From Clavibacter sp. VKM Ac-2872 (GTDB lineage: Bacteria; Actinomycetota; Actinomycetes; Actinomycetales; Microbacteriaceae), in contig NZ_JADKRR010000001.1 in NCBI RefSeq assembly GCF_015351105.1, forward strand, positions 1,221,069-1,285,068: a stretch of DNA of 64,000 nucleotides. Direction: 5' to 3'. A program made the translations under genes and the position numbers. The stretch's first letter is position 1. Each line of letters begins with the position of its first letter. Below are positions 6,921-15,582 of this stretch, one piece after another. The notes below the pieces were generated by a model that saw only the letters and a list, made by a program, of their open reading frames with translations, had not been told where the DNA came from and did no database searches.

Positions 6921-8250
6921 GGGGGATCCTCCGTCCTCGTACGGGTCCTGCGGTGGGGATGGCAGCCGTGGCCGTGCCGTGGAAGCGGGCCGTGGCGCGC
7001 TTGCGGGTCTCGCGCTCCGCGTCGGCGCTCCGCCAGTCGTCGGGCAGGAGGTGGTCGAGGACGTCGTCGATGGTGACGACGCCGACCAGGCGGTGGTTCT
7101 CGTCCACCACGGGCACCGACACCAGGTTGTAGCTGGCCATGATGCGCGACACCTCGGCCGCGCTCGTGTCCGCGCGCACGGGTTCCAGGCCCTGGTCGAG
7201 CAGCGTGCCGAGGCGCTCGTGCGGCGGGTAGCGCAGCATCCGCTGGAAGTGCACCATGCCGAGGAAGCGGCCCGTGGGCGGCTCGTACGGCGGCAGCGTG
7301 ACGCAGACCGCGGCGCCCAACGTGGGCGCGAGCTCGTGGCGGCGGATGAGCGCGAGGCCCTCCGCGACCGTGGCGTCGCCCGAGACGATGACGGGATCCG
7401 TGGTCATGAGGCCGCCCGCGGTGTCCGGCGCGTAGCTGAGGAGCATGCGGACGTCGTCCGCCTCCTCCGGCTGCATGAGCTCGAGGAGGGTCTCGCCGCG
7501 CTCGTCCGACAGCTGCGCGATGAGGTCGGCCGCGTCGTCGGGCTGCATCTGGTCGAGCACGTCGGCCGCGCGGTCGTCGTCGAGCGTGGCCATGATCTCG
7601 ACCTGCTCGGCCTCCGGCATCTCCTCGAGCACGTCGGCGAGCCGCGCGTCCGGCAGCTCCTCGGCGACCTCGAGGCGGCGCGCCTGCGGCAGGTCGAGGA
7701 GGGTGTTGGCGAGGTCGGCGGGCAGCAGGTCGGAGTAGGCGGCGAGGAACTGGGACGCCGACTGGGCGACGCCGTCGTCCTGGAGCTCCGCCACCTCCTC
7801 CCACGTGGCGAAGATGGTGGCGCCCTTGGCGAACGGGGAGGGGCTCGTGCGCGGACGGCGGCAGAAGAGCTGCGAGACCTCCCACTCGGCCTGGCCGGAC
7901 TCCTCGATGGCGACGTCCTCGATGACGGCTGTGCCGGATCCGTCGCGCATGCTCACGCGCCGCCCGAGGATCTCGGCGATGACGCGCACCTCGCCGCCGC
8001 GCTGCTCGAAGCGGCGCAGGTTGATGAGGCCGGTGGTGATGATCTGCCCCGACCCGATGCTCGTGACGCGCCCGATGGAGAGGAACACGCGGCGCTTGCC
8101 GGGGATCTCGACGATGAGGCCCACGACGCGCGGCGGATCGTCCTTGCGGTACACGACGAGGACGTCGCGGACGCGCCCGACGCGGTCTCCTGCGGGGTCG
8201 AACACACTGCACCCGGCGAGCCGGGCGACGAAGACTCGGGAGGCGCTCAC
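6904..8250 (-). CDS. PRC-barrel / MgtE N-terminal / CBS-domain protein without a channel
   Basis: This 448-residue protein has an N-terminal PRC-barrel-like region (about 1-110), an MgtE_N superhelical domain (about 140-265, with repeats such as LLDLPQARRLEVAEELP and DDDRAADVLDQMQP) and two CBS domains (about 275-400, including RIMASYNLVSVPVVDENHRLVG). It ends in a basic tail. MgtE_N and CBS form the cytosolic magnesium gate of the MgtE channel, but the five membrane helices are absent, so it is more likely a soluble sensor or partner than a transporter. The GTG start is leaderless (TAGATT, 6-nt gap). It is first gene of the DUF1003-mrp operon. Confidence 0.85.
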   Translation of the reverse strand: MSASRVFVARLAGCSVFDPAGDRVGRVRDVLVVYRKDDPPRVVGLIVEIPGKRRVFLSIGRVTSIGSGQIITTGLINLRRFEQRGGEVRVIAEILGRRVSMRDGSGTAVIEDVAIEESGQAEWEVSQLFCRRPRTSPSPFAKGATIFATWEEVAELQDDGVAQSASQFLAAYSDLLPADLANTLLDLPQARRLEVAEELPDARLADVLEEMPEAEQVEIMATLDDDRAADVLDQMQPDDAADLIAQLSDERGETLLELMQPEEADDVRMLLSYAPDTAGGLMTTDPVIVSGDATVAEGLALIRRHELAPTLGAAVCVTLPPYEPPTGRFLGMVHFQRMLRYPPHERLGTLLDQGLEPVRADTSAAEVSRIMASYNLVSVPVVDENHRLVGVVTIDDVLDHLLPDDWRSADAERETRKRATARFHGTATAAIPTAGPVRGRRIPRGTAE

Positions 8251-8256
8251 AGAGTC

Positions 8257-8262
8257 AATCTA
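8257..8262 (-). promoter_or_regulatory. -10 element of the MgtE_N/CBS-DUF1003-mrp operon
   Basis: TAGATT on the minus strand ends 6 nt before the GTG at 8250, so the operon transcript is probably leaderless. Confidence 0.5.
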
Positions 8263-8308
8263 GTCGCTCGCCCAGCGCCCGCCCGGCACCCCGTGGAAGA
8301 CTGGCGAG

Positions 8309-8980
8309 GTGACCAACCCGCTCCTCGGACGCCCGTCCCGTGCCCGCATGCCGAAGCTGCCGAAGGGGGAGCCCGTCGCCACCTACGAGACGTACGACGA
8401 GGCCCAGAAGGCCGTCGTCATGCTCGCCGAGGCCGACTTCCCGGTGACGCAGGTGAGCATCGTGGGGAACGAGCTGACGAGCGTCGAGCGGGTCACGGGG
8501 AAGCTCACCTCCGCCCGGGCCGCGATCGCCGGCGCGGCGAGCGGCGCCTGGCTCGGCCTCTTCCTCGGCCTCGTGACGTTCCTGTTCTCGCCGGTCCCGA
8601 ACATCTCGTTCGTCGTCGGCGCGGTCATCATCGGCGTCGGCTTCGGGGCCATCTACGGGATCGTCAGCTACAGCGTCACGCGCCGACGCCGCGACTTCAC
8701 CTCGGTGATGCAGGTCACCGCCACGAGCTACTCCGTGGTCGTCGAGCCGGACTCCCTGCACCGCGCGCGCAACGTGCTGGGCATCGGGGGAGTCGGCACC
8801 TCGGTCTACGGCGAGCCCGTGGTCACCACGCCGCCGCCCGCCCCGGCGCCCGTCTCCGGTCCCGCGGGCCCCTACGGGGAGCGCGTGCCCGAGCCGGGCG
8901 CATCCGACGCCCCCGAGCCCACCGCGCCCCCGACGTCGACCGACCGGCCCGTGGGCGAGCAGGGCGCGACCGGGGCCTGA
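8309..8980 (+). CDS. General stress protein (YflT/GSP17M-like) with glycine-zipper membrane hairpin
   Basis: This 223-residue protein starts with a YflT-like domain (ATYETYDEAQKAVVMLAEADFPV, about residues 24-46, then VSIVGNEL), followed by a Gly/Ala-rich membrane hairpin (about 70-120, GAASGAWLGLFLGLV and VGAVIIGVGFGAIYG) and a second alpha/beta part. The C-terminal 60 residues are Pro-rich and disordered. Family members are general-stress-induced in Bacillus; the role here is inferred. The GTG start has an AAGACT hexamer 6 nt upstream, a weak leaderless promoter. It is divergent from the MgtE_N/CBS operon across a 58-nt gap. Confidence 0.8.
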   Translation: MTNPLLGRPSRARMPKLPKGEPVATYETYDEAQKAVVMLAEADFPVTQVSIVGNELTSVERVTGKLTSARAAIAGAASGAWLGLFLGLVTFLFSPVPNISFVVGAVIIGVGFGAIYGIVSYSVTRRRRDFTSVMQVTATSYSVVVEPDSLHRARNVLGIGGVGTSVYGEPVVTTPPPAPAPVSGPAGPYGERVPEPGASDAPEPTAPPTSTDRPVGEQGATGA

Positions 8981-9007
8981 GCCCCGCCCGCCCGCCCGCG
9001 TCGGCGG

Positions 9008-10645
9008 CTAGGCCCGCCCGGCCATCCAGGCCTCGACCTCGTCGGCCGTGCGCGGGATCCCCGCCGACAGGTTCTCGGCGCCGTCCCGCGTCACGAGGAT
9101 GTCGTCCTCGATGCGGACGCCGATCCCGCGGAAGCGCTCCGGCACCGTGAGGTCGTCGGGCTGGAAGTACAGGCCCGGCTCGATCGTGAAGACCATGCCG
9201 GCCTCGACGATCCCGTCGATGTACATGTCGCGGCGCGCCTGCGCGCAGTCGTGCACGTCCAGCCCGAGGTGGTGGCTCGTGCCGTGGACCATGTAGCGGC
9301 GGTGGTGCTGGTTGTCGGCCGCGAGCGCCTCCTCCGCGCTGACCGGGAGCATGCCCCAGTCGGCGGCCTTCCGGGCGATGACCTGCATGGCGGCGGCGTG
9401 CACCTCGCGGAAGCGGATGCCCGGGCGGACGATCGCGAGCGCCGCGTCGGCCGCCTCGCGCACGGCCTCGTAGACCTCGCGCTGCACGTCGGTGAAGGTG
9501 CCCGAGACGGGGAGCGTGCGGGTGATGTCGGCCGTGTAGTAGCTGTCGAGCTCCACGCCGGCGTCGATGAGGATCAGGTCGCCCGGCATCACGCGGCCGT
9601 CGTTGCGGGTCCAGTGCAGGATGCAGGCGTGCGGACCGGACGCCGCGATCGTGTCGTACCCGACCGCGTTGCCGTCGGCCCGGGCGCGCGCGTTGAAGAC
9701 GCCCTCGACGACGCGCTCGCCGCGCGCGTGCGCGATCACGGCGGGCATGTCGGAGATGACGTCGGAGAACCCGCGGCCCGTGGTGTCCACCGCCTCGCGC
9801 ATCTGGGCGATCTCGTAGTCGTCCTTGACGAGGCGGAGCTCGGACACGTCGCGCGCGAGGAGGGCGTCGCCGTCGGCGGGGTCCGCCGGCGCGTCGTCGG
9901 ACGCGGCGTCCCCGGCGGCGCGGGCCTCGTCCACGCGCGCGGCGAGGGCGGCGTCGGCCTCGCGGATCACTCGCACGGGACCCCCGGCGGCGATGGCGGC
10001 GTCGACGTCGGCGAGGGGCGCGGTGGCCAGTCCCAGGTCGGCCGCGACCTGACGGAGGGAGGGGCGCGGGCCGATCCAGAACTCGCCGATCTCGGCGTTG
10101 GCGTAGAACTCGTCGCTGTCGCGGCCGGCGCGCTCGCGGAAGTAGAGGGTGGCCCCGTGCGCGGATCCGTCGGCGGCGGATCCCTCGGCCACGGGCTCGA
10201 GCACCAGGACCGCGCCGGGCTCGCTGTCGGCGCCCCAGCCGGTGAGGTGGGCGAAGGCCGAGTGGGCGCGGAACGGGTAGTCGGTGTCGTTGCTGCGCTG
10301 CGCGAGGCGGCCCGCGGGGATCACGAGGCGTGCGCCGACGTGGAGGGCGGAGAGGCGGCGGCGGCGGTCGGCGGCGAAGGGCGCCTGCGCGCGGGCCGGG
10401 GGGTCGACCTCCTCGCGGTCAGCCCAGTTCGTGGAGACGAAGTCGCTGAACGCGGTGCTCGCGGGCGTGGTGCTGCGGTTCGAGGTGGCGCGCGGGACGG
10501 GCGCGTCGCCGGATCCGGGCGCGGGCGTCCCGGAGGGGGCGGATGTCACGGGGCTCGCGGTCTCGGTCGTCGCCAGGGGCGCGGCCGGATCGGCGGCGAT
10601 CTCGGCGGGGACGGTCTCGGACGCGGTGTCGGTGTTCTCGGCCAT
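9008..10645 (-). CDS. pepP: Aminopeptidase P family protein (M24B, Xaa-Pro aminopeptidase)
   Basis: This 545-residue protein has an N-terminal creatinase-like domain (about 75-255) and a C-terminal pita-bread metallopeptidase domain. All five metal ligands are visible: Asp in LIDAGVELDSYY, Asp in TADITRT, His in HGTSHHLGLDVHD, Glu in TIEPGLYF and Glu in GVRIEDDIL. It should remove N-terminal residues from peptides with proline in position two, in the cytoplasm. The first 65 residues are Ala/Thr/Pro-rich and disordered, longer than the E. coli enzyme. A GATGAT hexamer ends 6 nt before the ATG, a possible leaderless promoter. Confidence 0.9.
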   Translation of the reverse strand: MAENTDTASETVPAEIAADPAAPLATTETASPVTSAPSGTPAPGSGDAPVPRATSNRSTTPASTAFSDFVSTNWADREEVDPPARAQAPFAADRRRRLSALHVGARLVIPAGRLAQRSNDTDYPFRAHSAFAHLTGWGADSEPGAVLVLEPVAEGSAADGSAHGATLYFRERAGRDSDEFYANAEIGEFWIGPRPSLRQVAADLGLATAPLADVDAAIAAGGPVRVIREADAALAARVDEARAAGDAASDDAPADPADGDALLARDVSELRLVKDDYEIAQMREAVDTTGRGFSDVISDMPAVIAHARGERVVEGVFNARARADGNAVGYDTIAASGPHACILHWTRNDGRVMPGDLILIDAGVELDSYYTADITRTLPVSGTFTDVQREVYEAVREAADAALAIVRPGIRFREVHAAAMQVIARKAADWGMLPVSAEEALAADNQHHRRYMVHGTSHHLGLDVHDCAQARRDMYIDGIVEAGMVFTIEPGLYFQPDDLTVPERFRGIGVRIEDDILVTRDGAENLSAGIPRTADEVEAWMAGRA

Positions 10646-10703
10646 CCGACGATCATCCCACCTGCGCGCGGCGCCGGGGCGGGGAGGCGGGGGCGGGGGC
10701 GGC

Positions 10704-11729
10704 TCAGCGGAGCGGCGTGAGCTGCGCGATCACCGGCCGGTGGTCGCTCCCCGCGCCGTCGCGGTCCTCGACGACGCGGAAGCCCGTGACCGCCCACCCG
10801 GGCGTGGCCATGATGTGGTCGATGGGCGTGCCGAGGAGCGCGGGGAGCCCCGTGGGCCAGGTGCCGACCGCGCCGTTGCCGGAGGCGCGCGCCGCGTCGA
10901 CGCACTGCCCGAGGTCGGTGACCTGGTCGCGCTCGGTGGGCGTGCCGCCGTACCGGCTCATGTGGTCGAGCGTCGCGTTGAAGTCGCCCGCGATGATCAC
11001 GTTGCCCTCGTCGCAGCGCTTCCCCAGCCAGGCGAGGTCGGCCCGCCAGTTGTCCATCTGCTCGGGGATGGGGGAGACGGGGTGCACGGCCATGATGACG
11101 GGCCCGTTCCCGTCGACGGGCTCCATGATGACGGTGGGCAGCACGCTCGTGGTGCCGCGCGACTCGTCCATGCGGTAGTCGCCGTAGGCCGCGCTGATGA
11201 GGATGGTGGTGGAGCGGGCGGCGGCCACGTCGTCGAAGGCCGCGGTGCGCACCCACATCGGCCGGCCGGCATCGCGCATGAGGACGGCGATCTCGGCGCC
11301 GGTCTCCTCGCGGGTCTCGGGGAGCGTGATGACGTCGGCCCCGGACTCGATGGCCAGGTCGGCGACCGCGCGCGCTCCCGTCGCGCCGCCGAGCGTGTTC
11401 CACGACAGCACGGTGACGTCGTCGGCCTGCGCCTCCTGGAACGCCGTGTCGCCGAGCCCGCGCGTGGCGAGCACGGCCGAGTTGGCGCCGATGAACAGCA
11501 CGAGCAGCACGGCGATGCTGCCGAGCAGGCGACGGCCGGGGCGGATCACGAGGCCGAGGACGAGGGTGAGCACCAGCACGGCGGCCGCCGCGGCGACGAG
11601 GCCGCCGCGGATGGCGACGGCGTGGGCGACGAGGTACGTCTGCTCCAGCCCCAGCAGCTGCGGCCAGGTGACGACGAGGAATCCCGCGGCCGTGACGAGG
11701 ATGACTGCTGCTCCGACGACCCGACCCAT
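10704..11729 (-). CDS. Membrane-anchored endonuclease/exonuclease/phosphatase family protein
   Basis: This 341-residue protein has three N-terminal membrane segments (about residues 4-24, 35-55, 62-85) and an EEP-superfamily domain. The active-site series is complete: LSWNTLG, PETR (metal-binding Glu), MAVHPVSP, AGDFNATLDH, IDHIMAT and GSDHRPVI near the C-terminus. The topology puts the catalytic domain outside the cell, as in other actinobacterial YafD/VanX-adjacent EEP proteins, where the substrate (phosphodiester, lipid or nucleic acid) is unknown. The start at 11729 begins right before the first hydrophobic segment. It is divergent from the PHP gene. Confidence 0.85.
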   Translation of the reverse strand: MGRVVGAAVILVTAAGFLVVTWPQLLGLEQTYLVAHAVAIRGGLVAAAAAVLVLTLVLGLVIRPGRRLLGSIAVLLVLFIGANSAVLATRGLGDTAFQEAQADDVTVLSWNTLGGATGARAVADLAIESGADVITLPETREETGAEIAVLMRDAGRPMWVRTAAFDDVAAARSTTILISAAYGDYRMDESRGTTSVLPTVIMEPVDGNGPVIMAVHPVSPIPEQMDNWRADLAWLGKRCDEGNVIIAGDFNATLDHMSRYGGTPTERDQVTDLGQCVDAARASGNGAVGTWPTGLPALLGTPIDHIMATPGWAVTGFRVVEDRDGAGSDHRPVIAQLTPLR

Positions 11730-11809
11730 GACGTCCCCCACACTATGGCGGCTCTCTGGGAGAGCGCCGCCGCGGGGCCCGGCCGGCCGGCCCTCCACGG
11801 GCCGCCACC

Positions 11810-11815
11810 TAGGAT
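11810..11815 (+). promoter_or_regulatory. -10 element, leaderless PHP gene
   Basis: TAGGAT ends 6 nt before the ATG at 11822. Confidence 0.5.
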
Positions 11816-11821
11816 GGAGGG

Positions 11822-12697
11822 ATGCCGGAGGAGCAGCCAGGTCCCATCGACCTGCACACGCACAGCTCCGTCTCGGACGGCACCGAGACGCCCGTCGAGC
11901 TCGTCGCGCAGGCCGCGTCGCAGGGCCTCTCGGCCGTGGCGCTCACCGACCACGACTCCACCGCGGGCTGGGCCGACGCCTCGGCCGCCGCGCTCGTGCA
12001 CGGCATCACGCTCGTCCCCGGCATGGAGATGAGCACGCAGCTCGAGTACGCCAGCGTCCACGTGCTCGCGTACCTCTTCGATCCCGAGGACGCCGACCTC
12101 GCGGCGATGACCGCGCGCGTCCGCTCGGAGCGCATGACCCGCGCCGAGGCGATGGTGGGCCGCATCTCCCGCGACTACGACCTCACCTGGGCCGACGTCC
12201 TGGCGCAGACGACGCCCGGCAGCACCATCGGCCGGCCGCACATCGCCGACGCGCTCGTCGCCCGCGGCCACGTGCCGACGCGCACGGCCGCGTTCGAGAG
12301 CATCCTGCACTGGCAGGGCGGCTACTACCGCCCGCACTACGCGCCGGATCCGATCCTCGGCGTCGAGCTGATCACGGCGGCCGGCGGCCTGGCCGTGCTC
12401 GCGCACCCGGGCGCCCGCGGGCCCGAGCGCGTGCTGTCGGACTCGCGCATGACCGCGCTCGTCGCCGCCGGGCTCTTCGGCGTCGAGGTCCGGCACCGCG
12501 ACAACCCGCCCGCGTCGCGCGTGCGCCTCACGGAGCTGGCGGAGCGGTTCGGGCTCGAGGTCACGGGATCCAGCGACTACCACGGCGCGGGCAAGCCGAA
12601 CCGGCTCGCCGAGAACACCACGGAGCCCGCGGTGCTCGCCCGCATCATCGAGCGCGCGTCGGGATGGGCGCCCGTCGTGCCCGTTCCCGCCGCCTGA
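11822..12697 (+). CDS. PHP-domain phosphoesterase
   Basis: This 291-residue protein shows the metal-binding motifs of PHP phosphoesterases: DLHTHS at residues 10-15, LTDHDS at about 41-46, a central Glu (GMEM), LAHPGARG, and the late SSDYHG. The insertion between motifs 2 and 3 and the overall length match the RNase AM / 3',5'-nucleotide bisphosphate phosphatase group, so hydrolysis of short RNA or of pAp is the likeliest reaction; this is inference. It is soluble and cytoplasmic. The unit is monocistronic, leaderless and closed by a strong hairpin. Confidence 0.85.
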   Translation: MPEEQPGPIDLHTHSSVSDGTETPVELVAQAASQGLSAVALTDHDSTAGWADASAAALVHGITLVPGMEMSTQLEYASVHVLAYLFDPEDADLAAMTARVRSERMTRAEAMVGRISRDYDLTWADVLAQTTPGSTIGRPHIADALVARGHVPTRTAAFESILHWQGGYYRPHYAPDPILGVELITAAGGLAVLAHPGARGPERVLSDSRMTALVAAGLFGVEVRHRDNPPASRVRLTELAERFGLEVTGSSDYHGAGKPNRLAENTTEPAVLARIIERASGWAPVVPVPAA

Positions 12698-12730
12698 CCG
12701 GCGGCCCGACCGACGTCGCACGGGCCGGTC

Positions 12731-12772
12731 ACGACGGAGGGGCCGCATCCGGTGGATGCGGCCCCTCGTCGT
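12731..12772. terminator. Bidirectional hairpin terminator
   Basis: The 12-bp core GGGGCCGCATCC pairs perfectly around a 3-nt loop, and the stem extends outward as ACGACG/CGTCGT with one bulged base. It lies between the convergent PHP and DEAD-helicase genes. Confidence 0.8.
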
Positions 12773-12792
12773 GCGATCCGTGCAGCGGGGCG

Positions 12793-14337
12793 CTAGGACG
12801 TCGCGGTGGGGCGATCGCCCCCCGAGCGGCGACGGCGGTTGCGCGAGCGCGGACGGGTCTGGCCGTCGGGGTGGGGCGCGTCGTGGCCGCCGGCCGTGTT
12901 GGGCTGCTCGCTGCCGATCCTGGCGGTCGCCTCCGCGGACGCGGAGGCGGTGGCGGACGCGGTCGAGGTGCTGCGGCTGCGCGACCGGTCGCGGTCTCCG
13001 CCGGTGGAGGATGTGCGGCTGCCCGAGCGGTCGCCGCCGCGGTCGCCGCCGCGTCCGCCGTCCCGGCTGCCGCCGCGGCCGCCGTCGCGACCCGAGTCGG
13101 ATCCGCGGCTGCCCGGACGCTCGCGCGGGGTGCCGTCGGGGTTCACCGTGGGGGTCGCGCGGAGGCGGCCCGTGGACCCGGCCGGGATGTCGAGGTCGGT
13201 GTAGAGGTGCGGCGAGGACGAGTACGTCTCGGTGGGCTCCGGCTGGCCGAACTCGAGGGCGCGGTTGATGAGCGCCCACTTGTGCAGGTCGTCCCAGTCG
13301 ACGAACGTGACCGCGATGCCGGTCTTGCCCGCGCGGCCCGTGCGGCCGACGCGGTGCAGGTACGCCTTGTCGTCCTCGGGGATGGTGTGGTTGATCACGT
13401 GGGTGACGTCGAGCACGTCGATGCCGCGCGCCGCCACGTCGGTGGCGATGAGGATGTCCTTCTTGCCGGCCTTGAACGCGGCCATCGCGCGCTCGCGCTG
13501 CTCCTGGTTGAGGTCGCCGTGCACGGCGGCGGCGTTGAAGCCGCGGTCGTTGAGCTCCTCGACGAGGCGGGCGGCGGCGCGCTTGGTGCGCGTGAAGATC
13601 ACGGTCTTGCCGCGGCCATCGGCCTGGAGGATGCGGCCGATCACCTCGTCCTTGTCCATGTTGTGCGCGCGGTACACGAGGTGGCGGATGTTCGCCTGCA
13701 TGAGGCCCTCGTCCGGATCCGTCGCGCGGATGTGGATCGGCTTCGTCATGAAGCGGCGGGCGAGCGCCACGATCGGGCCCGGCATGGTGGCCGAGAACAG
13801 CATCGTGTGGCGCACGGCGGGGGTCTGCGCGAACAGCCTCTCGATGTCCGAGAGGAAGCCGAGGTCGAGCATCTTGTCGGCCTCGTCGAGCACCATCTCG
13901 CGCACGTTCTGGAGCGAGAGCAGGCGCTGGCCCACGAGGTCGAGGAGACGACCCGGGGTGCCGACGACGATCTGCGCGCCGGCCTTGAGCTGCTCGATCT
14001 GGCCCTCGTACGCCTTGCCGCCGTAGATGGAGACGACGGTGGTGGCGCGGTTCGCGGTGGCGATCTGGAGGTCCTCGGTGACCTGGACGGCGAGCTCGCG
14101 CGTCGGGACGACCACGAGCGCCTGCACGCCGGGCTCCGGGGTGAGGCCGAGCCGCTGGATGAGCGGGAGGCCGAAGCCGAAGGTCTTGCCGGTGCCCGTC
14201 TTGGCCTGGCCGATGATGTCCTGGCCGGCGAGCGCCAGGGGGATGGTCTGCTCCTGGATGGGGAAGGGTTCGAGGATCCCGTGGTCGGCGAGCGCCTGCA
14301 CCATGTCCTCGTCGATGTTCAGTTCGGTGAAAGTCAC
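12793..14337 (-). CDS. DEAD-box RNA helicase (RhlE-like)
   Basis: This 514-residue protein has the full DEAD-box motif set: Q motif near FPIQEQTIP, Walker A AKTGTGKT, PTRELA, GTPGRL, VLDEADKML, SAT, then ATDVAARGIDV and HRVGRTGRAG in the second RecA domain. After about residue 375 the chain is low-complexity and rich in Arg, Gly, Ser and Asp (GGRGGSRDGGRGG-type repeats), typical of RNA-binding tails of RhlE-type helicases. It remodels structured RNA in the cytoplasm. In mycobacteria the equivalent gene (rhlE, Rv3211 from memory) lies near the ferritin-like and DUF3107 genes, as here. Confidence 0.92.
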   Translation of the reverse strand: MTFTELNIDEDMVQALADHGILEPFPIQEQTIPLALAGQDIIGQAKTGTGKTFGFGLPLIQRLGLTPEPGVQALVVVPTRELAVQVTEDLQIATANRATTVVSIYGGKAYEGQIEQLKAGAQIVVGTPGRLLDLVGQRLLSLQNVREMVLDEADKMLDLGFLSDIERLFAQTPAVRHTMLFSATMPGPIVALARRFMTKPIHIRATDPDEGLMQANIRHLVYRAHNMDKDEVIGRILQADGRGKTVIFTRTKRAAARLVEELNDRGFNAAAVHGDLNQEQRERAMAAFKAGKKDILIATDVAARGIDVLDVTHVINHTIPEDDKAYLHRVGRTGRAGKTGIAVTFVDWDDLHKWALINRALEFGQPEPTETYSSSPHLYTDLDIPAGSTGRLRATPTVNPDGTPRERPGSRGSDSGRDGGRGGSRDGGRGGDRGGDRSGSRTSSTGGDRDRSRSRSTSTASATASASAEATARIGSEQPNTAGGHDAPHPDGQTRPRSRNRRRRSGGDRPTATS

Positions 14338-14465
14338 GTTGTGCCCTGTCTAGCGGTGCGGTCCACGCCCGGACTGCTGCTCTGCGGGCGCGATGGGGCC
14401 CTTCCGTTGAGGGACCACGGGCGAGTTTAGCGGGCGGGCGCCCGATGGCCGCCTCCGCCGCCCTA

Positions 14466-14471
14466 TACGCT
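14466..14471 (+). promoter_or_regulatory. -10 element, leaderless ferritin-like gene
   Basis: TACGCT ends 6 nt before the GTG at 14478; the spacing supports that start. Confidence 0.5.
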
Positions 14472-14477
14472 GGCCAC

Positions 14478-15206
14478 GTGCTCAAGATGTTCGGACGCCG
14501 GTCGACGACGATCGAGGCGCCCCGGGTCAGGTCCCGCGGCGAGTCGAAGAGGCGATCCGCGGCGACGACCGTGAGCGTGGACGACTTCTCGCCCGACACC
14601 CTCCGCTTCCTCGGCGCCGTCGCCTACCTGCAGCTGACGGTCTTCGAGACCCTGTCGCGCGCGGTCGCCGAGGCGCCGGACCTCGCCGGCAAGGAGGCCG
14701 TCTCGACGGCCGCCGGCATCGCGCTCGGCAAGCACCAGGCGCTCGCGGCCGAGATCAAGCGCCAGGACGGCGACCCGAGCGTCGTCATGGAGCCGCACCG
14801 CGCCGCGTTCGACCGGTTCACCGCCACCGTCGCGGGCGCCGACTGGTACGAGTGCCTGCTCTCCGCCTACATCACCACGGGGCTGCTCGACGACTTCTTC
14901 GTCCGCCTCGCCTCCGGGCTCCCGTCGGACCAGCGCCAGCGCGTCGTCGTGCTGCTGTCGTCGGGCGTGGGGCAGCAGGGCATCGTCGACGCCGTGCGAG
15001 CCGGGATCCGCCGCGACCCGCGCCTCGCCTCGCGCCTGGCCATGTGGGGCCGCCGCCTCGTCGGCGACACGCTGCTCGTCGCGGGGACGGCCATGCGCGC
15101 GTCCCTCGCCGACCCGGACGACGCGCGCGTGCACCTCGAGCCCGTGTTCGCCGGGATCATCACTGCGCACACCCGGCGGATGGACGCGCTCGGCCTCACG
15201 GCCTGA
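14478..15206 (+). CDS. Ferritin-like-fold protein (MiaE-like tRNA hydroxylase family)
   Basis: This 242-residue, almost wholly helical protein resembles the actinobacterial family annotated as ferritin-like or tRNA-(ms2io6A)-hydroxylase-like. Candidate di-iron ligands are Glu in VFETLSRAV, Glu-x-x-His-like pairs in GKHQALAAEI, and Glu in WYECLLSAY. MiaE function has not been shown for this group, so the enzymatic name is tentative. The GTG at 14478 has a leaderless -10 element; an ATG 11 codons upstream (14445) would include the promoter. It is divergent from the helicase gene and followed by a strong hairpin. Confidence 0.75.
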   Translation: MLKMFGRRSTTIEAPRVRSRGESKRRSAATTVSVDDFSPDTLRFLGAVAYLQLTVFETLSRAVAEAPDLAGKEAVSTAAGIALGKHQALAAEIKRQDGDPSVVMEPHRAAFDRFTATVAGADWYECLLSAYITTGLLDDFFVRLASGLPSDQRQRVVVLLSSGVGQQGIVDAVRAGIRRDPRLASRLAMWGRRLVGDTLLVAGTAMRASLADPDDARVHLEPVFAGIITAHTRRMDALGLTA

Positions 15207-15232
15207 CGCACCGCGGCTCGGCCCGGGATGCG

Positions 15233-15266
15233 ACGATGCCCGGTCCATCGCGGGACCGGGCATCGT
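15233..15266. terminator. Bidirectional hairpin terminator
   Basis: A perfect 14-bp stem (ACGATGCCCGGTCC) with a 6-nt loop sits between the ferritin-like gene and the convergent 95-aa membrane-protein gene. Confidence 0.8.
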
Positions 15267-15284
15267 GACGTGCGGGTGGGGTCG

Positions 15285-15572
15285 TCAGCCGCCGATGGCG
15301 GCCAGGTCGCGGGCGTCGGCGGAGGAGCGTCGACGCCCCACCAGCAGGTCGGCCCCGGCCGCGACGAGCGCCGAGACCGCGAGCGTCGCGATCCAGATGA
15401 CGCCCTGGTCCCAGCGGAGGCCGGCCCACGTGAGGACGACCCACGCGACCATGGCGGCCGTCGTGCCGACCGCCGGGATCAGCAGCGCGCCGTGCGTGGC
15501 GCGGTGGGGGAGCGCGTAGCGCGCGACGAGGCCGATCAGGGCGCCGAACAGCGCGACGAACATGAGCTCCAC
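15285..15572 (-). CDS. Small membrane protein (95 aa, about three helices)
   Basis: Hydrophobic stretches at about residues 3-18, 29-49 and 58-78 are followed by a basic juxtamembrane patch (GRRRSS) and a short hydrophilic tail. No family is recognised. It lies 10 nt downstream of the DUF3107 gene on the same strand and ends in front of a strong hairpin, so the two form an operon. Confidence 0.65.
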   Translation of the reverse strand: MELMFVALFGALIGLVARYALPHRATHGALLIPAVGTTAAMVAWVVLTWAGLRWDQGVIWIATLAVSALVAAGADLLVGRRRSSADARDLAAIGG

Positions 15573-15582
15573 GGGCGTCGGG

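Noticed and set aside
9251-10720. 489-aa frame opposite the aminopeptidase P gene
   Set aside because: Val/Gly/Arg-rich shadow with no motif; the M24B ligands are all on the minus strand.
14445-14477. ATG start for the ferritin-like protein
   Set aside because: It would place the -10 element TACGCT inside the coding region; GTG 14478 fits leaderless transcription.
11546-14599. 1017-aa frame antisense to the PHP gene and out of frame with the helicase
   Set aside because: No domain and a composition typical of shadow frames; both known genes explain the region.
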